A DNA stretch of 64,000 bases from Monilinia fructicola (GCA_008692225.1 VICG01000010.1:2302001-2366000); one strand, 5' to 3'. Shown: positions 48,201 through 60,898, counted from the stretch's first letter. The notes: generated from the sequence alone by a model not told the origin. Numbers and translations are program-made.

Positions 48201-51200
48201 ATACTCACGTCGCCTTCCGCACTTGTTTGCTAATGGTCCATTCAACCAATATGGATATGACACCGGTGTTGACAATGGGTTCACCTTGAATAAGATAAAC
48301 AGTCTCTGGGAATACAAGTTTATGACTGAATGGCCAGCTGGTAAGTTATATATTCTTATTTCTCTGCCAAAGTTTTGCTAACAATTTCTAGTGATGCAAG
48401 TCAATGTTTGGGGTATGAATCCTGATGGTCAACCCGATGAAACCATTGTCATGGGAGATATCGATGGTGATAATATTCTTGATCGTATGCCGCCATCATC
48501 GCTTTCCACCGCACTTATAAACATAACCCGTGTGCCACCAAAGCCATATCTTGGATACAAAATCGCAATCGACGATGGAAACTATAGATACTATCAAATT
48601 CCTTACGGCAATCGTTCATACCAGATTTTGATGGTAGTCCTTTTCTGGATTGTTCCCGTTCTCAGTGGTGGCCTAAGTATTTGGGCTTTCATGAAATCTT
48701 TCTATGCTGTCAAACTCAACAGTGTTGGTGTAAAGGAATCAAAGAATTACATTCCATTGGCCCTTCGCAGAAAGCTGAAGAGAGAGAAAAAGGAGGACCC
48801 TTCCGAGAAAGAAATGACAGTCATGGGAGGGTTACAATCAATGTTTCACGAAAATGCCACACAGCTTGGACTTCAGGCTGATGTTGGAGCTACTGGACGA
48901 CGAACAGTACTTATTGCTACCATGGAATATGATATCGAAGATTGGGCTATCAAGATTAAGATTGGAGGTCTTGGTGTCATGGCACAACTGATGGGAAAGA
49001 ACTTGGGTCATCAAGATCTTATTTGGGTTGTTCCTTGTGTTGGTGGAATCGATTATCCTATTGATCAACAAGCTGAACCCATGGATGTCACGATTCTCGG
49101 AAATTCCTACACTGTTCAAGTTCAATACCATACTCTACGAAACATCACCTACGTTCTTCTTGATGCTCCAGTCTTCAGAGCACAATCTAAGTCTGAGCCA
49201 TATCCACCTCGTATGGATGATTTAGACTCAGCTGTTTACTACAGTGCTTGGAATCAATGTATCGCTCTTACTATTAAACGTTTCCCTGTCGATTTGTATC
49301 ATATCAACGATTACCATGGAGCCGTAGCACCAGTTCATCTTCTTCCGGAAACAATTCCATGTTGTTTGTCCCTTCACAACGCTGAATTCCAAGGTTTATG
49401 GCCAATGCGTAACCAAAAGGAGCGCACTGAGGTATGTCAAGTTTATAACATCCCAGAGGATGTCGCTATCAAGTATGTTCAATTCGGAGATGTTTTTCAA
49501 TTTACTCCACGCTGGAAGTTCTTACCTTCGAATTCATCAAAAAGGTTTTGGTGCCGTTGGTGTCAGTAAGAAATACGGAAAACGTTCTTGGGCAAGATAT
49601 CCTATTTTCTGGGGATTGAGCAAAATCGGAAATCTTCCTAACCCTGATCCTTCTGATACTGGAGACTGGAATGGTGCTCAAGATCCTTTGGCCAAAACAA
49701 CCGTCAACCAAGAGTTTGAAAGTCAAAGAGGTGAACTCAAGAGACAAGCTCAAGAATGGGCTGGTCTTGAACAAAACCCCAAAGCTGAACTCTTGGTTTT
49801 CGTTGGTAGATGGTCGATGCAAAAGGGTATTGATCTGATTGCTGATGTTATGCCTGCTGTTTTGGAAGAGAACCCCAATGTTCAACTTATTTGCGTTGGT
49901 CCTGTTATTGATCTTTACGGAAAATTTGCTGCTCTTAAGCTTGATGTCATGATGACAAAGTACAAGGGTCGTGTCTTCAGTAAACCTGAGTTCACTGCTC
50001 TTCCACCATTCATTTTCTCGGGAGCTGAGTTTGCCTTGATTCCATCCAGAGATGAACCTTTCGGTCTTGTCGCTGTCGAGTTCGGTAGAAAGGGAGCTTT
50101 AGGTATTGGTGCTCGTGTTGGTGGTCTTGGTCAAATGCCTGGTTGGTGGTTCACTGTCGAATCTACTACGACAACTCACATGCTTCATCAATTTAAACAA
50201 GCCATCAAAGAAGCTCTAGCCTCAAAATTGGAAACTCGTCAAATTATGAGAGCACGATCAGCTAAACAACGTTTCCCAGTCGCACAATGGGTCAATGATC
50301 TTGAGACATTGCAAAGTAAAGCTATCAAGATTCATAACAAAGAAGAAGCAAAGCATTCTGGCAGACCAAGATCCAGAGGAAGAGATGCAGGCCACAACCC
50401 TTACGCTTTCGGGAAGAGAGTGTCGAGTTTTACTACCAGTATGGCCAGCAATTCACAAATTGATGTGGCTAGCACTATTGGTTCCACAAGGCCATCGTCT
50501 CCAACTCGCATCGAGAAGCCAGCAGCTGGGGGACTCAGCCGAAAGCTTTCTTTGGGATACAGGGCTGGTCCAGGTCATCGCGTGATGAAGAAGGGATTTA
50601 ATGATAGCAATGCATCATTCCAACCAGGAGGTGTAGCTACCGTCGATGAAGGACTGACTGATGTAGATGAAGATAGTGATGATGAAGATTCCCGAGTTCG
50701 TGACGATATATACGACGAATATGTACTTACACCTGAAGAATTGGAAGCCCAGAGACAAAACGAACAATGGAGGGGACGATCCGACAGTCCCGCTGGTGGC
50801 GCGTTCCTCTCGCCACAACCAGGATATTTGGATTCCCCACGAAGAAATCCAAGTGGTAACAGCAACACTGGCAGCTTACATATTAGCGATTCCGAGAATT
50901 CTTTGGCACGTCTAAAGGATGGTTCAAATATTTATTCCGCTCACTCGATACCTGCTTCACCAGGTTTAGAGTCACCTGGAACGCCGGGAGCGCATGAATC
51001 TTTACTTCCACCTCCCTCGATCTTCGGAGCAGGTGACAATGCAAACAGAGCCTCCATGCTTAGTTTGAGTTCAGTTATCGGAGACAAGACAGATTTCAAA
51101 CTTCAAAAGGTCGATCCATTCTTCACCGATACTCAAGGAGAATACTATCAGCAATTCGCCAAAAACCTTGATGGTTTGGACGGAAAGAACAGTGAAGGAC

Positions 51201-52786
51201 AACTGTGTATCGAGGAGTATCTTATCAAATCTGAAAAGAAATGGTTTGATCGATTCCGTGATGCAAGGTTAGGAAGAAATTCCTCCGCACCTGCCTTTTC
51301 TGCTTTGGGCAGTGGTCGAAGATCTCAAGACAGTCGTGGACGATCCAATAGTCGTGATACCTTCACCAATGATACTATCGTTCACTCGAGGCAAAATTCT
51401 AGTCAAGATAACCTGGCACTCACAGGTGCCGCCAATGACCAATTCTTACTCGGAAAAGATTATAAACCACCTACAGGTCTCCGTCTAGTCATGCAATACC
51501 GCTTCTACGATTGGCCAGTCTATTCGTTCTTACTCGCGTTTGGTCAAATCATTGCAGCCAACTCTTATCAAATCACTCTTCTTACTGGTACTGTTGGTCA
51601 AACTGCAGAGAAACTTTATATCACGGCAGCGATCTATCTTGTTACCTCGATCATGTGGTGGGAAGTTTTCTCTTTCTTCAAATCAATTTACGTCCTCAGT
51701 GTTCCGTTCATCTTCTACGGATTAGCCTTTTTCCTCCTCGGTTGTGCTCCTTTTGTCGATGGCGTTGATGGCAAAGGTTGGGTCCAGAACGTCGCCACTG
51801 GTTTGTATGCTGTGGCTGCATCTTCGGGCAGTATATTCTTCGCCTTGAACTTTGGAGACGAAGGAGGATCCCCAGTCAAAGCGTGGGTTTATCGAGCCTG
51901 TATCATTCAGGGAACACAACAAGCATATGTCGTCGTTCTCTGGTTCTGGGGTCATTATCTCAACAAACGTCAAGCCGATGGTCTTGGAGCCTCCTTCACA
52001 ACTGCTAGCCCAAAGATGTCTGCTGTTGTGTTCCCTATCGCGATACTCATGTGGGCAGTTGGTACAGTGATTTACCTTGGATTGCCCGAATACTATCGAC
52101 AAGCTCCAGGAAAGGTTCCATCCTTCTACGCATCCCTCTTCAGACGTAAGATTGTCATGTGGTTCTTCGTCACTGTTCTCATCCAAAATTTCTTCCTTTC
52201 GACGCTTTATGGTCGCAACTGGCTTTACCTCTTCTCTTCAAACCATGCCCCAACATGGGCTATCGTACTTCTTATCATCTTCTTCTTCGGAGTCTTATGG
52301 GCAGCCTTCCTCTGGTTCTTTGGAGTATTGAGTAAGGATCATAGTTGGGTTCTGCCCATTTTCGCAATTGGTCTCGGAGCCCCTAGATGGTGTCAAATGC
52401 TCTGGTCTTGCACTCCTATTGGTCAATACGTACCATGGGTTGGTGGAGGTCTCGCCAGTGCTTTGTTCTCAAGATCTTTGTGGCTTTGGCTCGGTATGCT
52501 TGACGCACTCCAAGGTGTTGGATTTGGTATGCTCTTGCTTCAAACTCTTACCCGTGTCCATATTGCTTTCACTCTCATTGCCGCTCAGGTCTTGGGTTCA
52601 ATTGCTACTATTGTAGCGAGAGCTTGTGCACCCAATAATATTGGACCAGGGCCTGTTTTCCCTGACCTCAGCGATGGAGCTGGTGGTTTAGGCAATGCCT
52701 GGTTTTGGATTGGATTAATTTTACAACTTGTAATTTGTGGTGGATTTTTCACTTTCTTCAGAAAGGAGCAACTTAGCAAGCCTTAG
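45209..52786 (+). CDS. ags1: Cell-wall alpha-1,3-glucan synthase
   Basis: Integral plasma-membrane enzyme that builds alpha-1,3-glucan from UDP-glucose. Exons 45209-45359, 45484-48340 and 48392-52786, about 2,466 residues once corrected. Order: signal peptide (MFARAFVV then LCSVLLNTQVDA); extracellular GH13-like domain with QLRHGGDLQGLIDSLDYIQGM, VILDNTMG, DIDGIRVDKAT (about 303-313) and GEITGGN; one membrane segment (ILMVVLFWIVPVLSGGLSIW, about 1082); cytoplasmic GT5 synthase domain with KIKIGGLGVMAQLMGKNLGH and IPSRDEPFGLVAVEFG...GGLGQMPGWW (about 1550); a Ser-rich acidic linker; and a multi-pass C-terminal region from about 2040, probably exporting the polymer. Two frame breaks: TTTTT 45231-45235 inside the signal peptide and TTTTT 49493-49497 in the GT5 domain (between YVQFGDVF and NLLHAG). 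Removing one T restores each. The typical family length (about 2,400 aa) is met. Confidence 0.96.
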
Positions 52787-53489
52787 AGTTTTGTTGCATT
52801 TATTTTTGGTTGGTTGTTGGTGTGCAGCCTGATGGACGGGTGGTGTAAATGCATGGTGGGTGGTGGTTGTGCATGAATGAGGCGTTCTTATATTCTTGTA
52901 TAAAATGGTGCAGATTTGGATGAAAATATTGTATTTGGACAGACCCCTAGTTGGGATGACAAGTAAAGATTTTATATGATGGAAATGATACAGAGCGCGC
53001 AAATAGACTTTTGATTTGAATATTCTCAATTTACGGACAGGATCTGGTGGAAGGTTTGGGAAGAGAGGCTTTTTTCTTGTGTATTTGAGGGTTGGATTGG
53101 CATAATATACTTAGCTAAACTTAAAGTCTAATGAACCTGTCACATACCTTGTGTCTTTTGTCTTGTTACTTTGGTATTTTGAATTGGTGATTGGTGATTA
53201 GTGATTGAGTGAATCTGGTTTTAGTTAACCAGTACATGATATTCTCTACATAGTCATGGGAGAATTAGGGCATGGTCGCTTATAAAAAGTCCGCTCTTTG
53301 TATATCATCACGCGTAACACAGTTTCAAGGAACTAGATGAACACTCGGGTAGGTACACTGGTATAGTAGTTCATTATAACTTGGAAATGTAAAACCCAGG
53401 CATGATTTCTTATTATATCCATTCATCGTAACCTCATAAAAAGCATCACGTCATATTTCCGATACCGTTCTGCTCGCATCATTAAACAA
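52787..53489. other. Spacer between ags1 and a small secreted-protein gene
   Basis: About 0.7 kb containing the ags1 3' flank and the neighbour's 3' flank. No gene or repeat of note. Confidence 0.6.
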
Positions 53490-54057
53490 CTACATCATCC
53501 CCACAACTCCTAATCCAGCGGCAATGGCAACACCCATAACACCAACAGCCGGTACACCAGTGGGAGCCGCACCTTTACTGGTCTCCGTCGCAACCTTACT
53601 AAAAACACTAGACTCGACCTTCGCCACCGAGCTCAAATAACTGTTTACAGACTTCTGAACATCTTTGGGTGCCTTCTTGGTAAACCAATCTGCCGTGGCG
53701 ACATCTTCATAAATGAATCCGCTCTTTGAGAGGGAAGATTGGAGGGATGTAGGAGCGGCGGAATATACGGCGTCGATGAAGGAGGTGTAGGCTGGCGCTG
53801 TGGTCCACGCATAATCGACGGAAGCAAGGGCTGTGGCAAGTGTAGAGGAGGCTCCGGCTGGGAGAGAAGGGGTTGAGGTGAAGAATTGTGAGATTACGGA
53901 ACCACTGGATGGAAGGAGGAAGTGTTAGTCTATGGATTGGATTCACTTGAGGGTGGGATGAAAGAGAAGAGACATACACATTGACACTGGTCTTGTCAGC
54001 GTTAACAACTGCAGGCGCTGCAATAGCGAGGAGAATAGTAGTGTATGATAACTTCAT
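53490..54057 (-). CDS. Small secreted, probably GPI-anchored Ala/Ser-rich protein
   Basis: Two exons (54057-53978 and 53904-53490) splice into 164 residues in frame. It starts MKLSYTTILLAIAAPAVVNA, a clear signal peptide with a VNA cleavage site. The mature part has SGSVISQFFTSTPSLPAG, an ALASVDYAWTTAPAYTSFID stretch and SGFIYEDVATADWFTKK. The end is Gly/Ala/Val-rich and hydrophobic (VPAVGVMGVAIAAGLGVVGMM) after small residues (TSKGAAPTG), the look of a GPI-attachment signal. There is no catalytic motif and no Cys pairs. It matches a widespread class of fungal GPI-type surface proteins of unknown role. Confidence 0.85.
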
Positions 54058-56802
54058 GATTGGTAGATTAGGCTATCTTGATTGAATGTTGATTGATGAT
54101 GGATGGATAATTGCCTGTAAGTAGATAAGATGTCACAATCCTAGATGCAGAATAACTACTGGAAAATTCACTTGACTACAAAGTAGATATACGACCAATC
54201 CCCTCGCTTATATATATATTTTAGTTCTTCAATTTCGTTGGCAATCATCATTCTTCAACCATCACATCATACTATTCCATGCGGCGCAGTTTAGGCAGAA
54301 CTGTCGTGTGATATAAGTAATAAATCTTTGCAGTTTTCCATTTCCTGTATTGGCCATGAACTTTCCAGGACCCATCGATATCACTCTTCCAATCTTTCTT
54401 CCTCCCAATCAACATCGAGTGTACCTCGCTGCGCCGCACACCTGCATCAATGCCCTGTCACCACATCGTCTGTGTACCTGACTTTTGTGCCTTTATCAGT
54501 CAATAAATCTTCATCCCATCTCATCTTATCCAATCCCAACCCCTCCTAATTTATCCCATCTTATCCCATCTCATTCAAATAAAATCAATACCCGACTTAA
54601 TATTCTCGGTGAAGTTACCAGATACAACTAATTCATACAGATCAAGCAAAACAAAATACAGGCTTAACGCAGGACCCCCATCTTATGCACAATTCGGGGC
54701 TTCGGCATCAACCTAATCATGAAGCTTAAGCTTATTATTAATTCCGCCCTCGTCCTTTACTCCGTAGATAAAAATTAAAGCAGCAGCAACCCAAACCCAC
54801 AAAGGCAGAATGTCAAGCCGGGCATCACGGAATGAATTTCCCGTGCGCTACTTCACTTTGCGGCAGGATTCACGAACCCGCTTTCCTTTTAAATAGTGTG
54901 AGATTTTGAGACTATGGGAGATAGTTGCGAGATGGTGAAGGAATAGGGAGATTGCTGGGACGCTAGGTAGGGTTTAATGGGGTTTAGAGGATGAACACTG
55001 AACACGTAGATTTAGTACGGTAGGGTATGGATGTTTCGCCTCGCTTGACAGATCTAGAATTTACATGAGTTTTCACGTTCACGTGTGGAATCAAAAGGAC
55101 GAAGGTGTTGGATCAATGGCTGGGAATTTATCATCACAATGCATGCATGTATGATGGGTATAAGATACAAGGTTGATTGATGCCAATTTGATGGGTTTAC
55201 TTTTGCTCGCTTCGAAGATGGGGGGATTCTTGCTTATTATTATGGATTGAAGTAGTGGGGGACCCTTTCTTTTCTTTAAGGAGAGATGAATGGATTCATA
55301 AATTCATATTCTGTACAGTGTACAGTCTGCAGTATATCGTCGGAGAACGGGAATAAGATTCTCTATCCCATCAAGCCGTCCAGTTTAGACTACCAAAAGA
55401 ATGGTTCTTAAACTTCCATAGAGCTTAATTGTAATCCTAGCTTCGCTAAGATAATTCAAAAGCATATTCCTGACCCCCGAGCTCTCTACAATGACCCAAC
55501 TCCCATCACCAACTCAATGATCCCTTAAAACGAATGCGGAATCAATGAGTCTGTCGTAACAGGACGTTTTTAAATACCCAAGTCATTCCTTGGTACGGAT
55601 TGGTAATAAATGGCGAAGATACCGCGTATCCTCATCAACGCGAAGTCACCCCAAGGGAAATAAGTAGCGACGACATGCAACAAATGCTCCTCACGCCAAA
55701 TGCAAGGCAATAAATAGCGAATCCATGCAAGCAAAGCCTATTCGAACCATATCGAAAATTTAGTGATGATTGAATGTGACAATAAATGGCGAAGATGTGC
55801 AACAAAAGAATCGTGTTGTCATAATCATGATAATAACATTCAGGGTATTTTAAAGCGTTTGTTCAACGGCTTTTGTTCAAGATTTGACATTTTGTTGGAG
55901 GTAGAGATGGAAGAATAGTTATTCTGTCTTTACAATTTGACGTCGTATGGTATGAGGAAGTCTGACCTCATTATGATTCCTAAACCAAACTCCAAACTTT
56001 ACACTTTACACTTTACACTTCACACTTCACACTTCACACTTCACACTTCACACTTCACACTTCACACTTCACAAAATACATATATATATAAAACATGAGA
56101 GTACCAATACAAAGTGCATAATTTCCTTTCCTTTTGGCCTATATGATTGTATTTTCTCAATCATTTCATCGCACGAATTGTCGTAGAATCTTCCCCACAG
56201 CCCCTTAATCTTATTTAGACCTTTCTCTCTTGCTCTCATGTCCATTTCCTCTCCAGTCAATACACTGTCCCACAGTTCTCATCATCAGAGAGTAAAGCTG
56301 CTCATCTCATGAGTCACAAATGAAATCAAATTCGGCATTTGAGCTGGTTAACACTTGGAAGTTGGTTTGCGTAGCAGTTGCCCCGGCTGCTATACATGAT
56401 GCTGAGTTATTGACAAAATTAGCCTTCCTTCTTTTCATATTCCTCCAATTTATAGAATCATGGAGATATCTTCTAACCTCCTCTCCCCTCCTCTCCATCT
56501 CCCCTTCTATCCATGGCCACACTCTATCGTACTTCTATATAAACATTATATCATAAACTGGGACCAGCCCTGGACCAATCACTCTCTACCGCTTTACCTT
56601 CATCCCTACTCAACAGATAAAACACTTCCACAATCAACCACCCCTCCAACAATACTCAAAGGAAACAAAAAGACGAAAAAGAAGGAGCCCACAAAAAACA
56701 AGGAAATTCCCCTCAAGACAGAAAACGAGGTAAAAACAACTCGTTGAGGATTATACAGAGGAATGGATCGGCGAGAGGAATTAGATGGGATGATAAACAT
56801 AC
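54058..56802. other. Gene-poor spacer
   Basis: About 2.7 kb. No supported gene except the 3' exon(s) of the next minus-strand gene, which could extend below 56803. A 7-bp satellite (55996-56073) and a TACTCCGTA motif near 54759 lie here. The minus-strand hydrophobic frame at 56606-56790 is intronic or 3' sequence. Confidence 0.5.
55996..56073. repeat. 7-bp tandem repeat (CACTTTA then CACTTCA)
   Basis: About eleven tandem 7-mers. The first three or so read ACTTTAC and the rest ACTTCAC, so one variant has spread along the array. Confidence 0.9.
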
Positions 56803-57768
56803 ACGATTGGGTTTGACAGGCGCCCACGCTGAGATCTTCGGAGGCTTTGGAGGGATCATTGGCTACGTCGGCGCATTTATTGTTTTGGTTTGCGCAGGAG
56901 CGGGAGACGGCATCGGTGTATGCTGGCTTCGGGGTTGTTAGCTTGATTGTCGGGATGGGGAAATTGGAAGATGAGGATGAGTGGATGTGATGATGGGGAG
57001 ATTTAGGGAAGTGTGAAGAGACGAGGTGAAAGGATGGGGAGGGAGTATTAGGGTATGGTAAAGGGAGAACATACAAAAGTATCTCCAGAAACCATATAAG
57101 GTCTCGAATGATCTCCGGAATTAGTTATCTATAATCCCATACGAGTCAGCAACTGTTCATCTATCATCCCTCCATCTATCCATTCATTAACAATCAACTC
57201 CTCAAAAATAGTCCGCATGAAATAATATGCAACCCACTACGAGAAGTATCGTTGCTAATCACCATGGAGGAAAAAGAACACCAATAAATAACAATGAAGG
57301 AGGTAGGCGAGGTGAAAATGGGGGGAACTATACCGGATCAGCTGTGACACCACCCAATGATCCCGTAAATGTCTGAATGCGACCAATTAGCCAATGAATC
57401 AGTAATCCCCTTCGGATTCTTCAGATAATCTATTCCCCCTTCCCATCTCATCTTAATTCCTTATCCCTCAAAGATAAATGCCCTACTCCCCTCATTATTC
57501 CACGCCTCCCCAATACCACAAACCAACCATCCATTCTACCTCCACAACACTCTTCCCCTTCCCCCTTCCACATCGTTCCCCCAAAGAGAAGAGGATCAAC
57601 AAACCTGCAAATTCGTCAAGGCCCTCCCTCCCAAAACTCCCCAAATTCCCTCGCAAACTCCCCCTCCAACTGCGCATCCGCCTGGTTCACGTCCAGTGCC
57701 AACCCACCCATCACCAGTCCCGCCACCAAACCGCATCCCAACCCCAAACTCATATTCAAGACTTTCAT
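56803..57768 (-). CDS. Small secreted Cys-containing protein, gene model incomplete
   Basis: Two coding pieces on the minus strand. The first begins at ATG 57768 (MKVLNMSLGLGCGLVAGLVM), a signal peptide, followed by LALDVNQADAQLEGEFAREF. The frame then breaks at GGGG (CCCC 57639-57642 on plus); one base less gives GSFGREGLDEFAG up to a GTTTGT donor at about 57607. The second piece, ending at 56803 before GTATGT, reads AYTDAVSRSCANQNNKC, ADVANDPSKASEDLSVG, ACQTQ with three or four Cys. Such Cys-Cys spacing (NNKC...GAC) is common in small secreted fungal proteins. The exon(s) between 56940 and 57607 and the end of the gene were not resolved. Role unknown. Confidence 0.45.
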
Positions 57769-59822
57769 TTTATTTATTTTGCGGTGTTTCTCTCTCCGTA
57801 TTTGATTTATTTGATGTGATGCGATTCAATGAGATGATCTCGTGCGTATTCGATTTCTTTTCAATTATATATCTTCTCCTCTCTTTTCTTTTCCTCTCCT
57901 CTCTTTTCCTCTCCTCTCTCTCCTCTCCTCTCCTTTCCTTTCGATTCGCGTTCGCTTGCCGGCTCGTTTGCTCGTTTCTTTGTTCCTCGTATTCTATACT
58001 CTCCCTAAAATCGTAATCTTCTCTTCTTCGTTCCGCAGTGTCGTGTTTGTATTTGTATATCACTCCTCTATTCCACTCCTCGGCCTCAATTATATGGAAT
58101 CGAATCAATCGATCTTTCAGGACTCCAATCAAAAGCCCAAATACGATATCCTCTTAGAGCAAAATAACCTCAAATTATACTAGGAAAGGAAAAGAAAATA
58201 AAATAAAATGGTAAAAACTTCAATATCTGATTCGTCTCTTCCTTACTCTGTATCTCAATATATTTTCAATACCTCATCATCTCAATCAATCAGCACAAAT
58301 ATACAAACACAAACATGAACAAAACAAATATTTAGTCTCTTTCATCACTTCCTTTTCCTTCCCCTCTTCTCAAACAACCAATTACTCAACCAGCTACTTA
58401 TCCAACCACTCAAACCATACCCCCAACCAACCAACATCGGCAATCTGCCTCTAACCGCTCGCTCATACATCATCAGCCCACCCGCTCAAACCCTTCATTT
58501 CATACAGAGTACTACTTACTACATTGCATCATGCACACCACACACCAAAACCACCGCAAAACCAAAGATAAAACCAAATACGTTTCACCTCCAGCCCAAG
58601 CTGCTCATTTATAATATTTGAAACCATTTGAGTACTTATTGATGCAGCCTCATTAAAATATATACATACATACATACATATACAGATAGCTATATATGTA
58701 TCTAAAATATCAAATCCAAAATACTAAAACACAACCAAAGCGCAACGAAACAAAACAAAAACAAAACAAAACAAATGCAACAAACCCCAACGCAACCTCA
58801 AACCAACCCTCCACTAATCCCAAACCAAGCATGATAGACAGTGACACTGGCAGCGACACTGGCAGGCAGGCAGTAGTAGACAGCGGCAGCTTCATTTGAC
58901 ATCCATCTAGACTCTAGTGAGGTAGGTAGGTATGTACCTTGGATTAACCGAGTAATTGATGGACAGATGGATGAACACTGATTGATTGTGATTGACAGAT
59001 GGTTAGGTTGTATTATTAGTGCTATTCTATTCTCTGCTATGCTATGCTATGCTATGCTATGCTGTGATTTGACGTGATATGAATGTCACTTTTATAGTGA
59101 GATAGATTGCTTTGGATTATCCAAGTACCAGTAAGTACCCGCAAGTACCTACTCTATGGCGAGGATTAATTATGATAATACAACATCACGCCATCTCAAT
59201 TTCATTGTACTACCAGATATGTAACGTCACGTTCACTTCAAACCATACCCATCTCCATCTCCATATCTCACTGCATGCTTCCCCTTTCATTCGCAATAGA
59301 CAAGCTACCTAGTACGTGAGCTGAGGTATGGACATAGAATCAATTAATATAGAATCGATTCTCTTAATTACAAAGATTATATCCCAAAGCATCTTGGATG
59401 ACGCCATGATATAAAAAAAATACACGTTAAAGCATTCTTTTGTTGCTCCTGATAACTACCTAGTTATCCATAAGACTCGCTCGCTCGCTCTGGCTCCCGC
59501 TTGCTTCAGAGGTATCCATATCGTCTATATAAAAATGCAGTGTAAAAAAAATAAAACACCATGCCATTAAATATGGCGGTAATAGGCCGTAAAGGAATGG
59601 AAGGCAGTGTGCTTTTATGAATATGCTGTGGTGTTACCAGTGATGATCCCATCTAAATGCCATGACCAATTATCCATTGATAGATAGATATAGAGAGATC
59701 AGTTATCTCCTCTGTACTCGCTAGCTCAATTGCTTCCCAATGTACTCCAATCTCGCCCATTCATCATTTAATATCCCTCATCCATCTGACGTGTATACAG
59801 AAGGCTTTCAAAAGTATGTGTC
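57769..59822. other. Gene-poor spacer with pyrimidine repeats
   Basis: About 2 kb. TCCTCTCTTT repeats (57872-57945), (TACA)n at about 58665-58680, and a GCTAT run at about 59034-59061. No gene is supported; long minus frames over 57770-58132 are Arg/Glu-rich artefacts of the pyrimidine repeat. Confidence 0.55.
57872..57945. repeat. TCCTCTCTTT pyrimidine repeat
   Basis: Degenerate tandem pyrimidine units (CTCTTTTCCTCTC), about 75 bp, probably in the leader of the minus-strand gene. Confidence 0.8.
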
Positions 59823-60758
59823 TTAGAAGTTTGCCGAAACATTTCCGCGTCCAGGTTGATGATATCCTTCCAATGTGCTCTGAAATGGATTGGGTGCTGG
59901 TGCACCTTCAGTCTTTTCAATACCAGCAGATACTGGATCATAACCACCCATCAACTCATTCTCATCATCCTTCTTGTTTTTCCCCCAAACTCTCCATGCG
60001 ACAATAAATAAACCTCCGAGAAGAATTGCACCACCAATACCAACTACAACACCAATAACTGTATTTCTTGTCTTGGTCGACATACCCTTTGAGGAAGATG
60101 AAGATCCATCACTGGTCAGAATGGGTGTGGTAGTAGCATAAGCTGAAGCTGTTGTAGAAGTGGTATATTCCGAAGTATATGCGCTTCCACTTGAGGTTGA
60201 GGTAACAGTAACGACGATTTGAGAAGCCGAAGGTGTGATGGTAATTTGTGAGTAGGAAGTGGATTGAACCGTCGTCGATGATGATGTTTTGCTAGTCTTG
60301 GTGCTAGATGTCTTGGTCGCACTTGTTTGAGTGGTTTTACTTTCTTCGGAAGTTGACGGGGCGGACGTTTGAGATTCTGAGCTCGCAGAAGATGATTCAG
60401 GGACAGATACTGCAGTCGTTGCTGACGTTTGAGGTGTTGTCGAGGTTGTAGGTGCTGGAGTTGTAGTTGAAGTGGTAGAAGGAGCTGCTGTAGTAGTGGT
60501 TGGTGTTTCGCTGGTCTCTGCTGATGTCGTGGGAGTAGCAGCTACAGATGATGCTGATGTTGTAGTATCGGAATTGGATCCACTGTCTGTTGTACTCGTC
60601 GGAGTACTACTGCTTCCTCCACCTCCTCCTCCAGTTGTTAGTGCAGCAGTAATATCATCTGCTCTTCGATTCAAGACAGCACGATCAATCCAACTGGCTT
60701 GAGTAATGGCCAAGAAAATTGCCAATACTGATAATAACTTTAATGCCCGGGAATACAT
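59823..60758 (-). CDS. Mid2-like cell-wall integrity sensor
   Basis: A single-exon, 311-residue type I membrane protein. It has a signal peptide (MYSRALKLLSVLAIFLAITQ), a short KR-type region (NRRADD), and then about 180 residues almost entirely Ser/Thr with Gly and Pro, expected to be O-mannosylated and extended like a spring. One membrane segment (NTVIGVVVGIGGAILLGGLF, about residues 231-255) and a short cytoplasmic tail follow, with ELMGGYDP and the terminal block NPFQSTLEGYHQPG. That terminal block is characteristic of fungal Mid2/MtlA-like proteins. Mid2-class sensors detect wall stress and signal through Rom2-Rho1-PKC. Together with ags1 and the GPI amylase it gives the right half of the window a cell-wall theme. 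Confidence 0.9.
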   Translation of the reverse strand: MYSRALKLLSVLAIFLAITQASWIDRAVLNRRADDITAALTTGGGGGGSSSTPTSTTDSGSNSDTTTSASSVAATPTTSAETSETPTTTTAAPSTTSTTTPAPTTSTTPQTSATTAVSVPESSSASSESQTSAPSTSEESKTTQTSATKTSSTKTSKTSSSTTVQSTSYSQITITPSASQIVVTVTSTSSGSAYTSEYTTSTTASAYATTTPILTSDGSSSSSKGMSTKTRNTVIGVVVGIGGAILLGGLFIVAWRVWGKNKKDDENELMGGYDPVSAGIEKTEGAPAPNPFQSTLEGYHQPGRGNVSANF

Positions 60759-60872
60759 CGTGAAGGATTATGTGTCGTTCTATCCAGGTAATAGAAAACG
60801 AAAGGATTTATTCGAAGAGATTGAGGATGAGAAGAAAGTCGTAAGACTCTCAACCGTGTGGTGGCGGCGTTG

Positions 60873-60898
60873 GTGGTGGTGGTGGTGGTGGTGTTGAT
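60873..60898. repeat. (GGT)n microsatellite
   Basis: About eight GGT units in the leader region of the Mid2-like gene. Confidence 0.85.

Noticed and set aside
31478..52786. Considered as a secondary-metabolite cluster.
   Set aside because: There is no polyketide synthase, NRPS, terpene cyclase or P450; all the genes are carbohydrate-active.
57770..58132. Arg/Glu-rich minus-strand frame of 120 codons.
   Set aside because: It is produced by the pyrimidine repeat at 57872-57945 and has no domain or start context.
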